Assembly: GCA_023457135.1 (NCBI GenBank)
Contig: JAEWMO010000002.1
Coordinates: forward strand, 1-34,355
From: Methanobacteriota archaeon
GTDB taxonomy: Archaea; Halobacteriota; Methanomicrobia; Methanomicrobiales; Methanoculleaceae
Direction: 5' to 3'
DNA length: 34,355 bases
The notes under the pieces are model-generated. The model ran no database searches and was not told where the DNA came from. It saw nothing but the letters and a program-made list of their open reading frames with translations. Positions 30,624-34,355 of this stretch are shown in pieces (within the stretch, counting starts at the first letter, position 1; every line of letters begins with the position of its first letter). A program made the translations under genes and the position numbers.

Positions 30624-32120
30624 GTGTACCGCTGCTTTGACGAACTGGACGATGCTGTTGTTATTCTTGACCGGGACAACACTGTCGCGTGGCTGAACAG
30701 GCCGTTTCAGGAGACGTTCGGCGTCGAGGACGAAACAGCCCGCGGCATGGAGATCGGGGCATTCATCACCCGCGGCCTCGCGCCGTTCATCCCGGAGGGG
30801 GAGAGAGCCGGCCCAATGCTTGTCGACGCTCTCCGGTCCCGGCAGGAGGTCGCAGATGCCGCCTGCCGGATGCGGACCGCCGCCGGCGAGGTGCGCTGGT
30901 TCTCGTTCTCGTGCCGGCCGATGACAGGCGCTCCGTACGCCGGGATGACGCTCGTCCGGTTCCGGGACATCACCGCGAGAAGACATGCCGAAGATCTCAC
31001 CGCCGTCCGGGCGGCACAGCAGGCGGCGATCGCAGACCTCGGCCAGTTCGCTCTTGCGGGGGCCGGGCCACAGGAACTGATGGATGCGGCGGTCCTGATG
31101 GTGGCCGGGCACCTGGAGGTCGAGTACGCCAAGGTGCTCCGGTACCTCCCCGGCGAGGATGCATTCCTGCTCGAGGCGGCGACAGGATTCGACGGAGACC
31201 TGGTCGGCACGAAAAGGGTGGAAGGAGGGACCGACTCCCAGGCGGGGTACACGCTCCTCTCCTATGAGCCGGTGATCGTCGAGGATCTCAGGACCGAGAC
31301 GCGCTTTACCGGCCCGGCCCTCCTCCGGGACGAGGGGATCGTGAGCGGCATCAGCGTCATCATCCAGGGCGACAGGGGGCCCTACGGGGTGCTCGGCGCC
31401 CATACCCGGACGCGCCGCAAATTCACCCGGGACGACATCAACTTCGTCCAGGCGGCGGCAAACATCCTGGCGCAGGGGATCGAGCGGCGAGCGGCTGAAG
31501 AGGCCCTCCTCGCGAGCGAGGAGAAGTTCCGCGAGATCGCCCAGCGGAGCTTCGATATGATCTACACCTGTTACCACGACGGCGGGATCGCCTACATCTC
31601 CCCGGCAGTGATCCGTATCCTCGGCTACACCCCCGATGAACTCACCGGCCACAAATGCCGCGACTATGTCAGCCCGCTATCGCTCCCTGCCTGGGAGGAG
31701 GGACAGAGGAAGATCGCACGGGGCGAGCCGGTCGAGAGGCTCGAGGTTGAGTTCCGCCGCAAAGACGGGACGACAGCGTTCGTCGAGCTGAACGAGTCGG
31801 CGATCCAGGAGCACGGGAAGGTGGTCGGGGTCCAGGCGGTCGGGAGGGATATCACCGAGAGGAGGCAGAATGAACTGCTTCGCCAGCAGGCCTTTTACCA
31901 GATCGAGCGGAACATCGAGCAGTTCGCCGTCCTTGGCGACCACATCCGCCAGCCCCTGCAGGTGACCCTGGGGAGGGCGGAGCTGCTGGACGACGAGGTG
32001 ACGGCGGGGATCATCCGCGAACAGGTCGAGCGGATCAACGACTACATCCGGCAGCTGGACCGGGGATGGGTGGAATCCCGGAAGGTCCGCAATTTCCTCC
32101 GGCGGCACGACCAGGACTGA
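30624..32120 (+). CDS. PAS-GAF-PAS sensor protein with HisKA-like end, no ATPase domain
   Basis: 498 residues from a GTG at 30624; no in-frame ATG lies upstream. Domains: PAS (about 1-117, ending 'VRFRDITARRHAED'), GAF (133-285), PAS with PAC (295-413, 'ISPAVIRILGYTPDEL', 'GRDITERRQ') and a helical segment (425-498). That segment has 'AVLGDHIRQPLQVTLGRAELL', which resembles a HisKA phospho-acceptor with His440. The protein stops at 'FLRRHDQD' with no HATPase_c domain, so it cannot autophosphorylate alone; it may be a ligand-sensing dimer or a target of another kinase. No membrane segment and no response regulator beside it. Confidence 0.85.
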   Translation: MYRCFDELDDAVVILDRDNTVAWLNRPFQETFGVEDETARGMEIGAFITRGLAPFIPEGERAGPMLVDALRSRQEVADAACRMRTAAGEVRWFSFSCRPMTGAPYAGMTLVRFRDITARRHAEDLTAVRAAQQAAIADLGQFALAGAGPQELMDAAVLMVAGHLEVEYAKVLRYLPGEDAFLLEAATGFDGDLVGTKRVEGGTDSQAGYTLLSYEPVIVEDLRTETRFTGPALLRDEGIVSGISVIIQGDRGPYGVLGAHTRTRRKFTRDDINFVQAAANILAQGIERRAAEEALLASEEKFREIAQRSFDMIYTCYHDGGIAYISPAVIRILGYTPDELTGHKCRDYVSPLSLPAWEEGQRKIARGEPVERLEVEFRRKDGTTAFVELNESAIQEHGKVVGVQAVGRDITERRQNELLRQQAFYQIERNIEQFAVLGDHIRQPLQVTLGRAELLDDEVTAGIIREQVERINDYIRQLDRGWVESRKVRNFLRRHDQD

Positions 32121-32212
32121 GCCCTGCCGGTGCCGGGAGGCAGGAGGCGTGGAGACGGTATATAGGTGAGACCCGCGGATGCCCGGCGACCGGTTTTATG
32201 CAGTTGCCGCAG

Positions 32213-32221
32213 AAATATATA
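32213..32221 (+). promoter_or_regulatory. TATA box of the thiM-thiE operon
   Basis: AAATATATA. Transcription would start near 32243, downstream of two earlier ATG codons (32179, 32230), which favours the thiM start at 32266 or 32269. Confidence 0.55.
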
Positions 32222-32265
32222 CGGTAGTTATGCCGGGCAACACGACAGAGAACTCATCGGCACGC

Positions 32266-33069
32266 ATGATGGACGGGGCCATCCCCGCCGGCCTCCTTGC
32301 CGCCGTGCGGGAGCAGCGGCCGCTCATCCACCACATCACGAACAGCGTCACGATCAACGACTGCGCAAACATAACGATCTGTACCGGGGCCGCCCCGGTG
32401 ATGGCCGAAGCGCCCGAAGAGGTCGCCGATATGGTCACCGCCGCAGGCGCTCTCGTCCTGAACATCGGGACGCTCTCCGCCGCGCAGGTCGATGCGATGC
32501 TCATTGCCGGCCGCCGGGCAAACGAACTCGGCATCCCGGTCGTCCTCGACCCGGTCGGTGCGGGGGCGACGCCGTTCCGGACCGCGACGGTCGAAAAGCT
32601 CCTCGATGCCCTCGATATCGCCGTCCTGAAAGGGAACGCCGGGGAGATCGGCGTCATTGCCGGGGCCGGCGGGAGCGTCCGGGGGGTCGACTCCGGCGGG
32701 ATTGCAGGCGATCCCGTCGAGACGGCGCGGGCGTGCGCCCGCCTGACCGGGACCGTCGTATCGATGACGGGGGCGGTCGACGTCGTCACCGACGGGAGCC
32801 GGGTCTACCTGGTCAGGAACGGCAACCCGGCGATGGACCGCCTCTCGGGCACCGGGTGCATGGCCTCCTCGGTCACGGCGGCGTTCGTCGCGGTCGCAGA
32901 CGATTGCGCCGTCGCGGCGGCCGCAGCGCTCGCGGCTTTCGGGCGGGCCGGGGAGCGGGCTGCTGCCGGGGCACGCGGCCCCTACTCGTTCAGGGCGGGG
33001 CTCTTTGACGAACTTGCCGGGCTCTCCCCCGACGACCTTGCCCGGCACGCGCGGATCGAGGAGCGGTGA
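32266..33069 (+). CDS. thiM: Hydroxyethylthiazole kinase
   Basis: About 267 residues from ATG 32266 (MMDGAIPAGLLAAVREQ); the frame is open from 32179, but the promoter position and the family's usual N-terminus argue for the shorter form. Conserved parts: 'PLIHHITNSVTINDCAN', 'VVLDPVGAGATPFR', 'LKGNAGEI' and 'LSGTGCMASS' with the kinase active site. It phosphorylates the thiazole alcohol for thiamine salvage. The TGA overlaps the thiE ATG by one base. Confidence 0.92.
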   Translation: MMDGAIPAGLLAAVREQRPLIHHITNSVTINDCANITICTGAAPVMAEAPEEVADMVTAAGALVLNIGTLSAAQVDAMLIAGRRANELGIPVVLDPVGAGATPFRTATVEKLLDALDIAVLKGNAGEIGVIAGAGGSVRGVDSGGIAGDPVETARACARLTGTVVSMTGAVDVVTDGSRVYLVRNGNPAMDRLSGTGCMASSVTAAFVAVADDCAVAAAAALAAFGRAGERAAAGARGPYSFRAGLFDELAGLSPDDLARHARIEER

Positions 33070-33704
33070 TGGGATACGACCTCTACGTAGTCACCGACGA
33101 GAAGATCGGCCGCGGCCGCTCCCACGCGGAGCTTGCCCGGCAGGCCGTCGCGGGAGGAGCGGACGTGGTCCAGCTCCGGGACAAGAACCTCTCCGGGCGG
33201 GACCTCTTTGCGGCAGCCCTCGCCATCCGCGAGATCACCGCTGACGCCGGCGCGCTCTTCATCGTGAACGACCGCCTGGACGTCGCCCTGGCATCCGGCG
33301 CCGACGGGGTCCACCTCGGCGCAGGCGACCTTCCCATCAGGGAAGCGCGGCGCATCGCCCCGCCGGGGTTCGTCATCGGGGCCTCGGTCGGGTCCGCCGC
33401 CACGGCGGTCAGCGCCGCGGCGGAAGGGGCCGACTACGTGGCCCTCAGCCCGACGTTTGCGACCAACTCGAAGGATGACGCCGGGCCGGGCCACGGGCTT
33501 ATGATGCTCGCGGAGATCCGGACCGCGGTCTCCCTCCCCCTCGTCGCGATCGGGGGGATCACCCCGGCGAACGTCGGCGACGTCATCGCCGCGGGAGCCG
33601 ACGGCATCGCGGTGATCTCGGCGGTCGTCGGCAAGGACGACATCACCGCCGCCGCACGGGACCTCCGGAGCCGGATCGCCGCCGCGAAGGCGAAAGGACG
33701 TTGA
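33069..33704 (+). CDS. thiE: Thiamine-phosphate synthase
   Basis: 211 residues from ATG 33069, with GAGGAGCGG just upstream (a GTG at 33066 is possible). Motifs: 'VVQLRDKNL' binding the pyrimidine diphosphate, 'FIVNDRLDVAL', 'GADGVHLGAGDLP', 'YVALSPTFAT' and 'PLVAIGGITPANV'. It joins the pyrimidine and thiazole halves into thiamine phosphate, the next step after ThiM. No TPP riboswitch is recognisable before thiM. Confidence 0.94.
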   Translation: MGYDLYVVTDEKIGRGRSHAELARQAVAGGADVVQLRDKNLSGRDLFAAALAIREITADAGALFIVNDRLDVALASGADGVHLGAGDLPIREARRIAPPGFVIGASVGSAATAVSAAAEGADYVALSPTFATNSKDDAGPGHGLMMLAEIRTAVSLPLVAIGGITPANVGDVIAAGADGIAVISAVVGKDDITAAARDLRSRIAAAKAKGR

Positions 33705-34061
33705 TCAGGCTCCCGGAAGCGCCGGGGTCCTCTGGTGGAAGGCCGCCCGCCACCGGCCGCCGCTCCGGGCGTATACGGTCGATACGTAGAGCGTCTGCCC
33801 GCCGAGGGAGACGGTATAGGCGAGGACGGCACACCCCTCCCCGACGGGCACGACCTTCTCGTCCATGATGGCGTACTCCGGAAACTCGTTGGGGTTCTCC
33901 GCGAGATCGCGGAGAATCCCTTCCCGGTCCAGGATGCCCCAGGGGCTGACGACGAGGGCTTCCGGCGCGAGGTACTCCCGGTAAAACTCCATGTCCCGGG
34001 TGTCCGCAGCCTTCCAGGCCTGCTTCTCGACCTCGGAGAGAACTGTCAACAGGTCTTCCAT
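33705..34061 (-). CDS. NTF2-like (SnoaL/DUF4440) family protein
   Basis: About 118 residues from ATG 34061 (MEDLLTVLSEVEKQAWKAA); an ATG at 34070 is also possible. The pattern 'EKQAWKAADTRDMEFYREYLAPEALVVSP' and the end 'AYTVSLGG...YVSTVYARSGGRWRAAFHQRTP' match DUF4440-like NTF2 folds. Members range from small isomerases to binding proteins, so the role is open. It ends back to back with thiE. TTATTATC at 34086-34093 is a possible TATA box. Confidence 0.8.
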   Translation of the reverse strand: MEDLLTVLSEVEKQAWKAADTRDMEFYREYLAPEALVVSPWGILDREGILRDLAENPNEFPEYAIMDEKVVPVGEGCAVLAYTVSLGGQTLYVSTVYARSGGRWRAAFHQRTPALPGA

Positions 34062-34152
34062 AGAGAGCATCTGAACGCATGGGGTGATAATAACCGCTTC
34101 CCATGATCTAGGACGCAAACCCTCTTTGCCCCCCGGGAAGAGAGGGTACCGC

Positions 34153-34355
34153 ATGGCCGGGATCACCTTCACCCCCATCGGAGTTGTCCGCTCCCCGTTC
34201 CGCGACCCCCGCAATATGCCCGTCCAGCCCGTCGGCGCCCGGGGCGTCCGGGGAACGATCGAACTCGACCCGGCGTATGCCGCCGGACTGAAGGATCTCG
34301 CCGGGTTCTCGCGGATCATCCTCCTCTACCACTTCCACCGTTCCGAGGGCTACGC
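34153..34355 (+). CDS. trmO: TrmO/TsaA-like tRNA methyltransferase (partial, 3' end outside window)
   Basis: The first 67 codons from ATG 34153: MAGITFTPIGVVRSPF, then 'GTIELDPAYAAGLKDLAGFSR' split by short runs and 'IILLYHFHRSEGY'. This is the start of the UPF0066 fold. TrmO methylates N6-threonylcarbamoyladenosine at position 37 of certain tRNAs using S-adenosylmethionine; archaeal members may have the same or a related role. The rest is cut by the window end. Confidence 0.85.
   Translation, partial: MAGITFTPIGVVRSPFRDPRNMPVQPVGARGVRGTIELDPAYAAGLKDLAGFSRIILLYHFHRSEGY

Noticed and set aside
32121..32265. TPP riboswitch before thiM
   Set aside because: No conserved thi-box pattern is visible, and the TATA box at 32213 leaves a leader of only about 25 bases.
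1..34355. CRISPR array or insertion sequence
   Set aside because: No regularly spaced direct repeats with spacers and no transposase-like frame with terminal repeats were found; the long repeats are the pretoxin modules.

Overview
This window looks like the chromosome of a high-GC methanogenic archaeon of the Methanomicrobiales, most likely Methanoculleus or a close relative. The evidence is a thermosome, a membrane-anchored archaeal LonB, Nob1, RtcA, a GfcR/PyrE-like regulator, unlinked KaiC/RAD55 ATPases, a Tad/FlaI-type ATPase with a TadC partner, a short archaeal PRPP synthetase, archaeal TATA boxes, and a large secreted protein with DUF2341, PEGA and thrombospondin type 3 repeats. The genus is an inference from style and gene content, not from a search.

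Layout: 1-3373 (minus) holds a two-gene type II/IV secretion-like pair (TadC-like membrane protein, cut by the window edge, and its ATPase). 3670-5201 (plus) is a divergent pair of KaiC-like ATPases, the first with a broken Walker A. 5206-5349 is a cluster of small perfect hairpins.

5306-18541 (minus) is the most interesting part. It is an archaeal version of a polymorphic toxin-immunity locus. One giant modular secreted protein (signal peptide, DUF2341, Ig-like domain, calcium-binding repeats, PEGA domains, pretoxin helices, variable C-terminal toxin) is followed by its candidate immunity gene. Then come four more C-terminal toxin cassettes, each restarting at the same place in the protein (the ADPDPLTP motif) and sharing a nearly identical pretoxin module of about 152 residues. 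They diverge exactly after the motif LLFDGAG or LFDGAG. Three carry a complete, different toxin tip and a downstream immunity gene; the fourth is truncated. The cassettes have no credible start codons, so they look like a silent reservoir for swapping toxin tips by recombination, as described for bacterial CdiA and Rhs systems. The giant gene is interrupted by one in-frame TGA shortly after its signal peptide.

18542-19281 is an AT-rich, gene-poor stretch with a perfect 11-bp inverted repeat upstream of the giant gene, a possible leaderless small ORF, and dispersed palindromic repeats. 19282-19908 encodes a ferric-reductase-like membrane protein. 19909-20488 is intergenic with strong hairpins. 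20489-25323 (minus) is a tight operon lonB-tldD-pmbA-bofA-like. A perfectly palindromic TATA box separates it from the plus-strand operon prs-rtcA-nob1-gfcR-like (25405-28320). Then follow the thermosome gene, a tRNA-Ser(CGA), a PAS-GAF-PAS sensor without an ATPase domain, thiM-thiE, a convergent NTF2-like gene, and the start of a TrmO-like gene at the right edge.
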